DNA from: Chitinophagaceae bacterium 26-R-25
GTDB taxonomy: Bacteria; Bacteroidota; Bacteroidia; Chitinophagales; Chitinophagaceae
Direction of reading: 5' to 3'
Length of the DNA stretch: 64,000 nt
NCBI GenBank assembly: GCA_029906195.1
Contig: JARWSJ010000002.1
Span: 558,001 to 622,000 of the forward strand
Position 1 is the first letter of the stretch. Each line of letters starts with the position of its first letter. A program made the translations under genes and the position numbers. Positions 25,016 through 34,235 of this stretch are shown piece by piece. Under the pieces are notes generated by a model. The model had not been told where the DNA came from. It worked only from the letters and a program-made list of their open reading frames with translations, and ran no database searches.

Positions 25016-25990
25016 ATGCTTAAAATAGGTGTATTCGGTGTGGGCCATTTGGGTAAATTTCACCTGAACAACTGGAAGGAAATAAAAGATGTTGAGCTTG
25101 TAGGTTTTTACGACCCAAATGATTCGATGGCCCAGGAAGTGTCTGATAAATATCAGCTTGCCCGTTTTCTCGATCCCGAAAAACTAATTGACGCCTGTGA
25201 CGCTGTAGATATTGTGGCGCCAACCACTTTCCATTTTGACCTTTGCCAGAAGGCCATTCGCAAAGGCAAGCACGTTTTCGTAGAAAAACCTTTGGCAAAC
25301 ACAATAGAAGAAGCAAAAACGCTGGTAAATCTTGCCCGCGAATCCAACATAAAAATGCAGGTGGGCCACGTAGAGCGTTTCAATCCCGCATTTCTCGCTA
25401 CACAAGGTTTGGATCTGAACCCCATGTTCATTGAAGTGCATCGTCTTGCACAATTCAACCCGAGAGGTACAGAAGTAAGTGTGGTCCTGGATTTAATGAT
25501 TCACGATATCGACATTATCCTTACGCTTGTTAAAAGCGAAGTAAAATCTATCTCTGCGAGTGGAGTAGCTGTTATGTCGGACACGCCTGACATTGCCAAC
25601 GTTCGTATAGAATTTAACAATGGTTGCGTGGTGAACCTTACTTCCAGCAGAATTTCCATGAAGAGAATGCGCAAAATGCGTCTCTTTCAAAAAGACGCAT
25701 ACATCGGCATGGACTTCCTGAATAAGAAAACAGAGGTGATCAAATTGAAAACTGAGGAAGATGCCAATGTTTTTGAATTTGATATCGAAACAAACCACGG
25801 CAAAAAAACAATTGCTGTTGCAAACCCATTGGTGCCTGAGGTAAACGCGATAAAAATGGAACTCGAAAAGTTCCGTGACGCTATTGTGAACAATACACCG
25901 CCGATTGTATCTGCAGTGGACGGCTACAGAGCAATGGAAATAGCCCACCAAATACTTAATAAGATAAAAAACACCACTATTAACGCATAA
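25016..25990 (+). CDS. Gfo/Idh/MocA-family NAD(P)-dependent oxidoreductase
   Basis: 324 residues, cytoplasmic. Rossmann motif 'IGVFGVGHLGKFHLNNW' at the N-terminus; the 'EKP' signature in 'KHVFVEKPLANTIEEAK' carries the conserved lysine. The C-terminal alpha/beta domain includes 'MIHDIDIILTLVKS'. Only seven bases separate it from the polyprenyl glycosylphosphotransferase, so it probably makes or modifies a nucleotide-sugar for that pathway (inference, similar to WlbA-type dehydrogenases). Confidence 0.88.
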   Translation: MLKIGVFGVGHLGKFHLNNWKEIKDVELVGFYDPNDSMAQEVSDKYQLARFLDPEKLIDACDAVDIVAPTTFHFDLCQKAIRKGKHVFVEKPLANTIEEAKTLVNLARESNIKMQVGHVERFNPAFLATQGLDLNPMFIEVHRLAQFNPRGTEVSVVLDLMIHDIDIILTLVKSEVKSISASGVAVMSDTPDIANVRIEFNNGCVVNLTSSRISMKRMRKMRLFQKDAYIGMDFLNKKTEVIKLKTEEDANVFEFDIETNHGKKTIAVANPLVPEVNAIKMELEKFRDAIVNNTPPIVSAVDGYRAMEIAHQILNKIKNTTINA

Positions 25991-25997
25991 GTCTTGA

Positions 25998-27407
25998 ATG
26001 CCAGCCAATAAAAAGATTCCTTATGCATTGTACATTGTTAGCGATGCCCTGGCGGCATTGCTGACATGGATTTTGTTTTATGCCATCCGGTGCGAACTTC
26101 TGAAAATTCCCTTTTCATTTTCAGACCAGTTCCGGATAAATCCTCCTTTTGCCTACGGCTTATTTTTAATGCCGCTTGCGTGGGTGATCATTTATTTTAT
26201 TGTTGGTTGCTATGAGTCGTTGTATAAAAAATCGCGGCTCAATGAATTTAATATAACTTTCATTTGCTCGCTTATCGGCTGCGTCTGCGTGTTCTTTATT
26301 TTGAGGGTAAACGACGTCAGACGCACGCTTTCGTTTTACTACATTGCTTTTTTCTCTTTTCTTTTTCTACAGTTCTTTCTTACTTTTTTGGGCAGATGGA
26401 TATTGCTTTCCATTACAAAGCGACAATTGAAAAATGGGGACATAAGATTCAATGCCTTGCTCGTAGGAGATCATGCCACTTCATACGAAATATACACGCA
26501 AACTAAAGGCCTGCTTCACCTGACTGGATATTACTATGCCGGTTTTTTGAGCGCCCATAAAAATGGTTTTTCAAATGAACTTCCGTATTTGGGTGCCTTA
26601 GGTTCATTAGACGAAGTGCTGCGTCAATTCGATATTAAAGTGGTGGTGCTGGCAATGGACAAGTCGCACCACGAGGACATAGAAGCTTTGCTGGAGAAGC
26701 TCAGCGAAAAAGATGTGGAAGTAAAGATCATCCCCAAAACACTCGACATCGTTTCAGGCTCTGTGAAAACAAATAACGTGTATACGCCATTGCTGGCAGA
26801 AATCAACACGGGTCTTCTCATCGGCTGGCAGCAAAACGTAAAACGCTTGATTGATATCGCAGCATCATTTGTTAGCCTTGTAGTATTGTCCCCACTCTTG
26901 TTGTTTGTTGCCATTCGCGTAAAGATTAGTTCTAAAGGGCCCCTTATATATAAGCAGGTGAGGACCGGTTATAAAGGCAAACCATTTATCATTTACAAAT
27001 TCAGGTCGATGATAGTGGACGCCGAAGAAAATGGTCCGGCTCTTTCATCGGAAAATGATCCGCGCATCACCAAGTGGGGTAAAATTATGCGCAAATGGCG
27101 CCTGGATGAACTGCCTCAATTATGGAATATTTTAATAGGCGAAATGAGCCTGGTCGGCCCGCGTCCCGAGCGCCAGTTCTATATCGACCAGATCCTACAA
27201 AAAACTCCTTATTTCAAATACCTTCTAAAAGTAAAACCCGGACTCACCTCGTGGGGAATGGTGCAATTTGGCTACGCAGAAAACATAGATGAAATGATCA
27301 CACGCATGCAGTATGATCTTGTGTACATAGAAAACATTTCCCTCTCGCTCGACTTCAAAATCATGATCTATACGCTGAGGATTATTTTTACCGGAAAGGG
27401 GAAATAA
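25998..27407 (+). CDS. Polyprenyl glycosylphosphotransferase (WcaJ/WbaP-like)
   Basis: 469 residues. Four N-terminal hydrophobic spans (to about 130), a CoA-binding-like central domain ('[13 protein letters not shown]', '[18 protein letters not shown]'), one more membrane segment ('[23 protein letters not shown]'), then the catalytic domain. Signature: '[12 protein letters not shown]', '[11 protein letters not shown]', '[11 protein letters not shown]' and '[15 protein letters not shown]'. It transfers a sugar-1-phosphate to undecaprenyl phosphate at the inner membrane, starting a surface-polysaccharide repeat unit. Operon with the MocA gene upstream. Confidence 0.92.
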   Translation: MPANKKIPYALYIVSDALAALLTWILFYAIRCELLKIPFSFSDQFRINPPFAYGLFLMPLAWVIIYFIVGCYESLYKKSRLNEFNITFICSLIGCVCVFFILRVNDVRRTLSFYYIAFFSFLFLQFFLTFLGRWILLSITKRQLKNGDIRFNALLVGDHATSYEIYTQTKGLLHLTGYYYAGFLSAHKNGFSNELPYLGALGSLDEVLRQFDIKVVVLAMDKSHHEDIEALLEKLSEKDVEVKIIPKTLDIVSGSVKTNNVYTPLLAEINTGLLIGWQQNVKRLIDIAASFVSLVVLSPLLLFVAIRVKISSKGPLIYKQVRTGYKGKPFIIYKFRSMIVDAEENGPALSSENDPRITKWGKIMRKWRLDELPQLWNILIGEMSLVGPRPERQFYIDQILQKTPYFKYLLKVKPGLTSWGMVQFGYAENIDEMITRMQYDLVYIENISLSLDFKIMIYTLRIIFTGKGK

Positions 27408-27616
27408 TTGAAAATTGAAAGTTGAAAGTTGAAAATGATGGGCATTCCGCTCTCCGAAGCTTCTAGCTTCGGAGTTGTATTCTATCGCCTCCGGCGATCA
27501 ATATTTTATTTTTGCCAAAGGCAACAGAATAATGCTCCGAAGCTGGAAGCATCGGAGAGCAGCTTGTTTTTATTGCAGGGTATGCGATTCACCCCTACAT
27601 TTTCAATTTTCAACTC
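27405..27616. repeat. Heptad arms enclosing a multi-hairpin element (copy A)
   Basis: 27405-27436 (TTGAAAA/TTGAAAG units from the TAA stop) and 27597-27614 (TTTTCAATTTTCAACT) are inverted arms. Between them lies the 112-bp palindromic element at 27449-27560. The region is open in one frame and would wrongly extend the M1 peptidase by 71 codons. Confidence 0.88.
27449..27560. repeat. Multi-hairpin palindromic element, copy A
   Basis: Left arm 27449-27474 and right arm 27535-27560 are reverse complements at 24 of 26 positions. The left arm also folds alone (CTCCGAAGCT-TCT-AGCTTCGGAG). The 60-nt core has two hairpins: ATCGCC-TCC-GGCGAT and TTGCC-AAA-GGCAA. The same core (ATTCTATCGCC, GGCGATC, TTGCC..AGGCAACA) is found at 59124-59236 with different arms. 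Confidence 0.9.
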
Positions 27617-27641
27617 CCCGTTAATCTCCCTATTTTTGAAA

Positions 27642-30518
27642 ATGCGCCTTAACCTTACATTTTTCTTATTGGCTTTTGTATGCATTTGCAGTTTGCCATC
27701 ATACTCACAAAATGGCTATTGGCAGCAGCAGGCAAATTTCGAAATCAAAGTAACACTCAATGATATCGATCAAACCCTCGATGCATTTGAAACCATTACC
27801 TACACCAATAATTCTCCCGATACTTTAAAATTCATTTGGTTTCACATTTGGCCCAATGCTTATAAAAATGATAAAACTGCCTTCAGCGAGCAATTGCTGA
27901 GAAACGGAAGGACGGATTTTTATTTTTCCAACAAAACGCAACGCGGCTACATCAACAGGCTTGATTTTAAAATAGATGGACTAACAGCCGAAACTGAAGA
28001 TCATCCGCAATACATAGACGTCGTAAAAGTGCTACTACCAATGCCTCTGGCACCCGGAAAAATGGCAACCATCTCAACGCCATTTCATGTGCAGCTACCT
28101 TATAATTTTTCACGTGGCGGCCATCTTGGAAATTCTTACCAACTCACACAATGGTTCCCCAAGCCTGCCGTATACGACAGGAAGGGCTGGCACGAAATGC
28201 CTTATCTTGACCAGGGCGAATTTTACAGTGAATTTGGTAACTACAATGTTACGATCACCCTGCCTAAAGATTTTGTAGTGGCGGCAACCGGCGAATTGCA
28301 AAATGAAGATGAGCTTGCATGGTTAAAAGAGAAGGCAAAACAACCGGTGGAAAGTCAAAAGGAAAAAGTAAAAAGTCAAAATGCAAAGGGCAAAAAGACA
28401 GCGCCGGGAAAGAAAAAGCCGATGAACGCTAAACGCTCAACGCCTAACGCAAAAAGCAAGGCAGTCGCGCCACAAAGCCTAACAACTAACAGCCAACAAC
28501 TAACAACTAAAACGTTACACTACATTCAAAACAATGTCATCGACTTCGCGCTGTTTGCTAATAGAAATTTCATTGTACGAAATGATACGTTGCAATTGCA
28601 ATCAGGCAGGGTGATTAGTGTATGGGCGTTTTATTTGAAATCACAAACCGACAATTGGGCAAACAGCATACGATTTATAAAAGACGCGATAGTGAAGCAT
28701 TCGCAATGGCTGGGCGAATATCCGTTTAACACTGTCAGTGCCGTTCAGGAAAATACGGTTACAAAAACTTACAGTGGCATGGAGTATCCAACCATCACCA
28801 TGATCGCTCCTGCACATGATGCACTTACTGTTGAGGAAACTATATTCCATGAGGTGGGGCATAACTGGTTGCAGGGAGTTTTGGCAACCAACGAGCGTAC
28901 ATATGCCTGGATGGATGAAGGGTTCAATACTTACTACGATCGCAGGAAGGGGCCGCGTGATGAGATAAGTGCTTTGTCACTGGCAAGCGTCCAGGGCATC
29001 AGGCAAGATCAACCGATCAATATTCCTGCTGATCAGTTCACGGAGCTCAATTATGGCTTGGTCACTTATTGCAAAACAGGGGAGTGGATGAATGCACTGG
29101 AGCAAAAGTTAGGCACTCCCATGTTCGACTCTTGCATGCACGAGTATTACAGGCAATGGAAGTTCAAACATCCGCAGCCGGAAGATTTTAAAAATGTGGT
29201 AGAAAAAACAAGCGGTCAATCCATTGATGATCTCTGGGCAAAGTTGGATCAAAAAGGTGCGATTGACGACAAAAGCAAAAAGACATTGGCACCCGGATGG
29301 CTGCTCAGTTTGCACATCGATGAAAAGAGAAAGTTCATTTCGTTAGCGCCTGCAGTCGGATTTAACGACTATGATCATTTCATGGTAGGTGCTTTAATAC
29401 ACAACTATCAGTTGCCTTTGCCGCGTTTGCAATATGTACTTGCACCCATGTATGGAACGGTGAGCAAAACGTTTACCGGCATTGGGCGCGTTGGATATCA
29501 CTGGTACCAGCCATCACAAAAAATAAAACACATCGAACTGGCATTAAGCGGTGCTAAATTCTCCACCAATGATGGAGTGGATAGCAACGGCACTAAAGTG
29601 ATCGCCGGATTTTATAAACTGGTTCCAACTTTAAGAATAGACTTTGCAAACAAGTCATTGTTAAACTCTATTCATAAATGGATCGAATGGAAGACTTATT
29701 TTATCGGAGAAAATAATTTCCAATTTGTGCAGAAAATAACAGACTCAAATTATTATCCGTCTCCAAACACGTATTCCACACGATATCTAAATCAATTGAC
29801 TTTTGGAATAGACAACAACCGCGTAATATATCCTTACGATGCTAAACTGCAATTGCAGCAGGGCGCATCATTCTGGAAGGCAACCATCACCGGAAACTAT
29901 TTCTTAAATTATGCAAAAGGCGGTGGAGCAAATGTTCGTTTGTTTGCAGCGAAGTTTGGTTATATAGGCAGTCGCACAACAACCAAGCTATTTGAAAACT
30001 ACCGCTATATGCCAAAACTCACGGCCGTAAAAGGAAATGAGGATTATACCTACAGCAATTACTTCTTTGGCAGAAACGAAAGCAATGGAGTGGCAAGTCA
30101 GCAAATAATGATGCGCGACGGAGATTTAAAAATTCTGCACACGGATCAATTTGCATCGTTGCCCAACCGCTCTGATAACTGGGTTGCGGCGATTAATTTA
30201 AACACTTCATTGCCATATCAGATTATTCCAAAATGGATACCGATAAAATTATTCTTCGATTTTGGCACAACGGCCGATGCATGGTCAAAAGATGATGTGA
30301 GTTATACAGGCAGCAGAATATTATACGTTGGTGGCTTGCAATTATCGTTGTTGAAAAATACCATCAACATTTATGCGCCGCTTGTATACAGCAAAGACTT
30401 TAAAGACGAATTGCAAACAGATCCGGCAACCAACACATTTGGTAAACGGATCTCATTTAGCATAGACATTCAAAATCTTACGTTGCGAAAAATATTCGGC
30501 ACCAAGTCGCCGCTCTAG
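27642..30518 (+). CDS. M1-family metallopeptidase with a repeat-derived linker
   Basis: 958 residues from ATG 27642 (MRLNLTFFLLAFVCICSLPS, signal peptide). N-terminal beta domain, then a gluzincin domain with 'SGMEYPTITMI' (substrate anchor variant of GAMEN), HEVGH at 403-407 and Glu426 in 'WMDEGFNTYYD', the HExxH-x18-E zinc site. A long C-terminal domain follows. Probably a periplasmic or surface aminopeptidase. Residues about 237-290 are a Lys/Gln/Thr/Asn-rich segment written by three tracts of 7-bp repeats (28350-28513), placed between 'GELQNEDELAWLKEKAKQ' and 'TLHYIQNN'. Six bases before the FemAB-like gene. Confidence 0.9.
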   Translation: MRLNLTFFLLAFVCICSLPSYSQNGYWQQQANFEIKVTLNDIDQTLDAFETITYTNNSPDTLKFIWFHIWPNAYKNDKTAFSEQLLRNGRTDFYFSNKTQRGYINRLDFKIDGLTAETEDHPQYIDVVKVLLPMPLAPGKMATISTPFHVQLPYNFSRGGHLGNSYQLTQWFPKPAVYDRKGWHEMPYLDQGEFYSEFGNYNVTITLPKDFVVAATGELQNEDELAWLKEKAKQPVESQKEKVKSQNAKGKKTAPGKKKPMNAKRSTPNAKSKAVAPQSLTTNSQQLTTKTLHYIQNNVIDFALFANRNFIVRNDTLQLQSGRVISVWAFYLKSQTDNWANSIRFIKDAIVKHSQWLGEYPFNTVSAVQENTVTKTYSGMEYPTITMIAPAHDALTVEETIFHEVGHNWLQGVLATNERTYAWMDEGFNTYYDRRKGPRDEISALSLASVQGIRQDQPINIPADQFTELNYGLVTYCKTGEWMNALEQKLGTPMFDSCMHEYYRQWKFKHPQPEDFKNVVEKTSGQSIDDLWAKLDQKGAIDDKSKKTLAPGWLLSLHIDEKRKFISLAPAVGFNDYDHFMVGALIHNYQLPLPRLQYVLAPMYGTVSKTFTGIGRVGYHWYQPSQKIKHIELALSGAKFSTNDGVDSNGTKVIAGFYKLVPTLRIDFANKSLLNSIHKWIEWKTYFIGENNFQFVQKITDSNYYPSPNTYSTRYLNQLTFGIDNNRVIYPYDAKLQLQQGASFWKATITGNYFLNYAKGGGANVRLFAAKFGYIGSRTTTKLFENYRYMPKLTAVKGNEDYTYSNYFFGRNESNGVASQQIMMRDGDLKILHTDQFASLPNRSDNWVAAINLNTSLPYQIIPKWIPIKLFFDFGTTADAWSKDDVSYTGSRILYVGGLQLSLLKNTINIYAPLVYSKDFKDELQTDPATNTFGKRISFSIDIQNLTLRKIFGTKSPL
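28350..28513 (+). repeat. Heptad tracts inside the M1 peptidase coding sequence
   Basis: Three tracts with period 7 in frame: 28351-28397 (AAAGTCA/AAAGGAA/AAAGTAA units), 28425-28450 (AACGCTA/AACGCTC/AACGCCT) and 28479-28512 (CTAACAA/CTAACAG/CCAACAA). The same words are found between genes in this window. In the third tract the only unit where TAA would fall in frame reads CAA instead. Confidence 0.88.
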
Positions 30519-30524
30519 CCATCT

Positions 30525-31433
30525 ATGAGTGAAATAATACGCTACATACAACGGAAAGAAATTGATATCGACAAGTGGAATGCTTGCGTGGAGGCCTCGC
30601 CAAATGGCCTGATCTATGCCCTGTCTTGGTGGCTCGATGAAATGGCCGATAACTGGGATGCTCTGGTGGTAGGCGATTATAAAGTGATCATGCCGCTGAC
30701 ATGGAGAAGGAAGTGGGGAATTAAGTATTTGTACCAGCCAGCTTTTACTCAACAGTTAGGAATTATTTCTTTGCATAAGCTTTCCACGGCCGCGGTGCAA
30801 TCCTTTTACAATGAGCTACAGAAATACTTTCGTTTCGCTGAGATAAACCTGAATTATCTAAACCTTCTCGAAGGATTTACTTTGAAGCAAAACTTTATTT
30901 TAGATATCAACAGGGATTATCTAAATACTACGTCTCAATATAAAAATGATCTGAAAAAGAATTTGCACAGGAGTGCGAAAGCCGGTTTTACTTATCATAA
31001 CAAACTAAGCAATGCTGCAGTTGTAGAATTATTTAAGGATACTTATAAAAATAAGATAAACCTGTCTTCTGGTAGTTTTTCAAGATTGAATAAGGCGGTA
31101 GCGATTGCAGAGCAAAAAGGAATGATCGTTTGCCGGTCCGTCAATGATAAAGGAGGCAATCTGTCTGCAGCGGTGTTGTGTTTAAAAGATGGTAAGAGAA
31201 TTTACTTTCTCCTGTCTGTAACGCCCAGTGCAGCGCGTGTACACAGAGCAAATCATTTTCTTGTAGATAGTTTGATACGCGAATTCTCACAACGGAATCT
31301 GTTATTAGATTTTGAAGGGTCGGACATTGAAGGCATTGCTTATTTTTACCAGCTTTTCGGCGCTGTAGGCCAGCCATATTCCTTTTTAAGGTACAACAAC
31401 TTACCCTGGCCCATTTCATTGTTAAAACGATAA
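30525..31433 (+). CDS. FemAB-like GNAT acyltransferase
   Basis: 302 residues with no signal or membrane segment. The double-GNAT layout is suggested by 'LGIISLHKLSTAAVQSFYNELQKYF' and the family-typical 'QYKNDLKKNLHRSAKAGFTY' (basic helix after a YrbK/FemAB-like core). The second half includes 'NLSAAVLCLKDGKRIYFLLSVT' and 'LLLDFEGSDIEGIAYFYQLFGA', as in the BioF2-like acetyltransferase family. Context with polysaccharide genes suggests acylation or aminoacylation of a surface sugar (inference). Convergent with the flippase, 38 bp apart. Confidence 0.7.
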   Translation: MSEIIRYIQRKEIDIDKWNACVEASPNGLIYALSWWLDEMADNWDALVVGDYKVIMPLTWRRKWGIKYLYQPAFTQQLGIISLHKLSTAAVQSFYNELQKYFRFAEINLNYLNLLEGFTLKQNFILDINRDYLNTTSQYKNDLKKNLHRSAKAGFTYHNKLSNAAVVELFKDTYKNKINLSSGSFSRLNKAVAIAEQKGMIVCRSVNDKGGNLSAAVLCLKDGKRIYFLLSVTPSAARVHRANHFLVDSLIREFSQRNLLLDFEGSDIEGIAYFYQLFGAVGQPYSFLRYNNLPWPISLLKR

Positions 31434-31471
31434 CGGGGGAGACATCTTTTATCATTCTGTTTTTTGAATGG

Positions 31472-33028
31472 CTAAGGTTCAGGATTTTGTTTCTGGCTTG
31501 TGATGTTCCTTCGCATACCTGTTTTGAAAGCTGCTAATACGTTATTGATAATTTGCTTTTCATCTTCGCATAGTCCCAGCTTGTAAGTAGTGATGCAAAT
31601 GGTAACTGCAGAAAGTAGAAAGGGTATCCAAAACAAGTAATAAGGCAAGATTAAATGAGATGCCCAGCATACAATTGTGGTGCAAACGACAGGGATAAAT
31701 TCGGGGACAAACACCCGTTTGATGAAACCGGTGATCGGAAGACCTGCAGTTTTCTTTAGAAAAAACAAACGCGAAATGGCGCATATAAATTCAAACGAGA
31801 GCATGCACACCATTACTGCCGCAGGTTGCAGGCCAAAATGCAGACATAGGTAAGCTGCCGGCAATGTTATTATTTTAATGGTGTTGATGGCCAGTGAATA
31901 GCCTTTTATATTTCCAATTGCCTGGCTGGCATAAGCAAGTCCAATTGTCAACTGATCTGCCAGTGCGGTCAGGAGCACGAATTGGCAAAAAGTTTTAGTG
32001 TGATCCGGGACGTTTTCAAGCCAGATATTTAGAATGTTATCCATTTCGAAAACAGCGGGGATAGCAATAATAGATAATAAAAGAAGAGAAAATTTGCTGG
32101 CAATTTCAGCCAGCCTCAGCATTTTTTCCCGATCCAGTCCACCTTCAGCTTTTATTATTTGGGGTCTGATTGCATTTAGTAGTGAATTTGAAATAAAGGT
32201 TGCCTGCCCTGAAAGTTGTTGAGCAATACCATAAGCGGCATTGATCATTGTGCCAAAAAATTGATTGAAAATTACGGCTATTCCCTGCGTCCTTCCGACA
32301 ACGCAAACCGTGCCGTATATCATCCATCCGGAGAAAACAAAGATTTCTTTAAGCAGCTTTTTGTCAAAAGATTTGAGTGTAAAATGTCTGCATTCTTCGT
32401 AACGATTTCTGCAATAAATGACATAAACGCAAAAATCAAGAAAGGCAATTACCGCCATCATGATAGCGTAGTAAATTAGTCTGTCACTTAGGATTGATAA
32501 CAATGATAATGCGATAATTAATTTTAACAGGGCATCGGCAATTTGGACAATTGATGAAAACACGATGTTTTCATGTGCAACTAAAGCCGCCATATAAGGC
32601 ATCGTGAGCATTGAGAAGAATACAGTAACTATCAGGCTGTAATAAACTGCTGTTGCGGAATGTATCCTGTCTGACGGAATGTTCAGAAAACCATCAAAAA
32701 TAAATGGAGTTAAAATAAACATTCCTATTGCGAGAATGAGTCCTATTGCTAATTGCGTAACAATGCTATTGTTGAAAATTTTAGCCTGCATTTCGCCATC
32801 GTTCTTGCCCTGGTAGAAAGAAAGATAACGTTGCGTTGAAGAAGAAAGCGCGATGTTAATAACCCCCAAAAAAGTTATCACCCCCGCCACCAGATTGTAG
32901 ATTCCATAGTCACTGGCGCCCAGAGATTTTAAAATTATTCGTGAAGAGTAGAATGCAATACATGCACCAATAAATGTTCTGGCGTATTGTACTCCTGTAT
33001 TAAATACTACTCTGGAAGACGCTTTCAT
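31472..33028 (-). CDS. Wzx-like polysaccharide flippase
   Basis: 518 residues with 12 or more hydrophobic spans. MOP-superfamily organisation: 'NTGVQYARTFIGACIAFYSS' and 'LGASDYGIYNLVAGVITFLG' at the N-terminus are typical of lipid-linked oligosaccharide exporters. It would flip undecaprenyl-linked repeat units across the inner membrane. First of three adjacent minus-strand surface genes when read by position; transcription order is acyltransferase, glycosyltransferase, flippase (29-bp and 8-bp gaps). Confidence 0.88.
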   Translation of the reverse strand: MKASSRVVFNTGVQYARTFIGACIAFYSSRIILKSLGASDYGIYNLVAGVITFLGVINIALSSSTQRYLSFYQGKNDGEMQAKIFNNSIVTQLAIGLILAIGMFILTPFIFDGFLNIPSDRIHSATAVYYSLIVTVFFSMLTMPYMAALVAHENIVFSSIVQIADALLKLIIALSLLSILSDRLIYYAIMMAVIAFLDFCVYVIYCRNRYEECRHFTLKSFDKKLLKEIFVFSGWMIYGTVCVVGRTQGIAVIFNQFFGTMINAAYGIAQQLSGQATFISNSLLNAIRPQIIKAEGGLDREKMLRLAEIASKFSLLLLSIIAIPAVFEMDNILNIWLENVPDHTKTFCQFVLLTALADQLTIGLAYASQAIGNIKGYSLAINTIKIITLPAAYLCLHFGLQPAAVMVCMLSFEFICAISRLFFLKKTAGLPITGFIKRVFVPEFIPVVCTTIVCWASHLILPYYLFWIPFLLSAVTICITTYKLGLCEDEKQIINNVLAAFKTGMRRNITSQKQNPEP

Positions 33029-33057
33029 ACTACAATCTTTTAAGAAGAATCAGAGGA

Positions 33058-34227
33058 CTATTTTTCTTCTTGCGACAACATGTTTTTATATAAGGTCAAA
33101 AATTTCTTTGCTTCTTCTGGCCACGCGTATTTTCTTCTCACAACTTCAATACACTTGCTTGAATATTGCTGCCAGCAATCATCCTTCAGTAAATACAAAA
33201 TTTTATCTGCGACCTGCGAAGCATCATAGGGGTCGACCGCAAAGCCCACCTCGTCGTCTTCTGCAATATCCTTCATGTGCCCAAAATTGGAAACAATTAT
33301 AGGCAGACCAAATTGCAGGTACTCAAATAACTTTACATGAAGCGCGATCTTAAAAGTTCTGTTCAGCGGCAGTAAACAAACGCCAATTTTACTTTCGTTG
33401 TAAAAAATATACACATCATCAAAAGCAACATGACCGGGAAAATAAAATTGCGAATCAAGATTATACGTGGCGATCTTTTTTTTCACACTGTCCTCATGGT
33501 GCTTAGTCTCGAAGTTTCCAACAATGATGCAGGAAACATCTACGCCTCTCTTCTTGCATTCGTACACAGCCTCTACAATAAATTCAATGCCTCTTGTCTC
33601 ATTTATACTGCCGCTGTAAACAAGATCGTATTTTTTTGCGACTGGTTTAATGAGACTTTCATTGGCATATGAGTAATTGTGAATAACAGCCGTATGAGGA
33701 TTTGTTTTCGCGAAGCGTGCACCAACATTACTTTCCGTCGCAATCAGCAGATCTGCTTTTTTCAAAAATCTTTTTTCTGCCAGCAGCGCTGGAATGTCAT
33801 TAAAGAGAATTTTCGGCAATGAATGATATTTTCGGAAATCCAGGAAGTTTTCAAGATACGGTTCATGCGCATCATAGATAACCTTTGGTTTGTGTGGAAG
33901 CCGTTGAAGCTTGCGTGCTATTCTGCACAACTCGATATCATGCAAATGGTAAACATCTGCCTTAACCTTTGCCGCAGCTTCAAAAATATCTGCAAGAAAA
34001 GACTGTTTGAAAGATTGAAAAGCCGTTTTGAATGAACTGCCCTTTTTAAGTTTTTTTAGTTGTATGATTTCAAATCCATCTTCAGTAAAATAATGTTTAT
34101 GCTCGTTACCATAACCGATATGAACAACCTCGTAGCCGTTAGCCAGCAATGTTTTTGCTTGCCTGTTATAAATTCTTCCATCCAGCATATAGTGCCTGGC
34201 AGACATCATACAAACCTTTATGGACAT
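33058..34227 (-). CDS. Family 4-like glycosyltransferase
   Basis: 389 residues with a GT-B fold. The N-terminal half has 'HLHDIELCRIARKLQRLPHKPKVIYDAHE' (about 95-125). The C-terminal nucleotide-sugar half has 'YSGSINETRGIEFIVEAVYECKKRG', 'IIVGNFE' and 'VKLFEYLQFGLPIIVSNFG', containing the retaining GT4 E-x7-E-like region. Cytoplasmic face of the inner membrane, extending a lipid-linked glycan. The donor sugar cannot be read from sequence. Eight bases after the acyltransferase gene. Confidence 0.88.
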   Translation of the reverse strand: MSIKVCMMSARHYMLDGRIYNRQAKTLLANGYEVVHIGYGNEHKHYFTEDGFEIIQLKKLKKGSSFKTAFQSFKQSFLADIFEAAAKVKADVYHLHDIELCRIARKLQRLPHKPKVIYDAHEPYLENFLDFRKYHSLPKILFNDIPALLAEKRFLKKADLLIATESNVGARFAKTNPHTAVIHNYSYANESLIKPVAKKYDLVYSGSINETRGIEFIVEAVYECKKRGVDVSCIIVGNFETKHHEDSVKKKIATYNLDSQFYFPGHVAFDDVYIFYNESKIGVCLLPLNRTFKIALHVKLFEYLQFGLPIIVSNFGHMKDIAEDDEVGFAVDPYDASQVADKILYLLKDDCWQQYSSKCIEVVRRKYAWPEEAKKFLTLYKNMLSQEEK

Positions 34228-34235
34228 AGTGTTTA

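Noticed and set aside
27429..27641. 71-codon N-terminal extension of the M1 peptidase
   Set aside because: It translates the multi-hairpin element and heptad arms; the ATG at 27642 gives a clean signal peptide.
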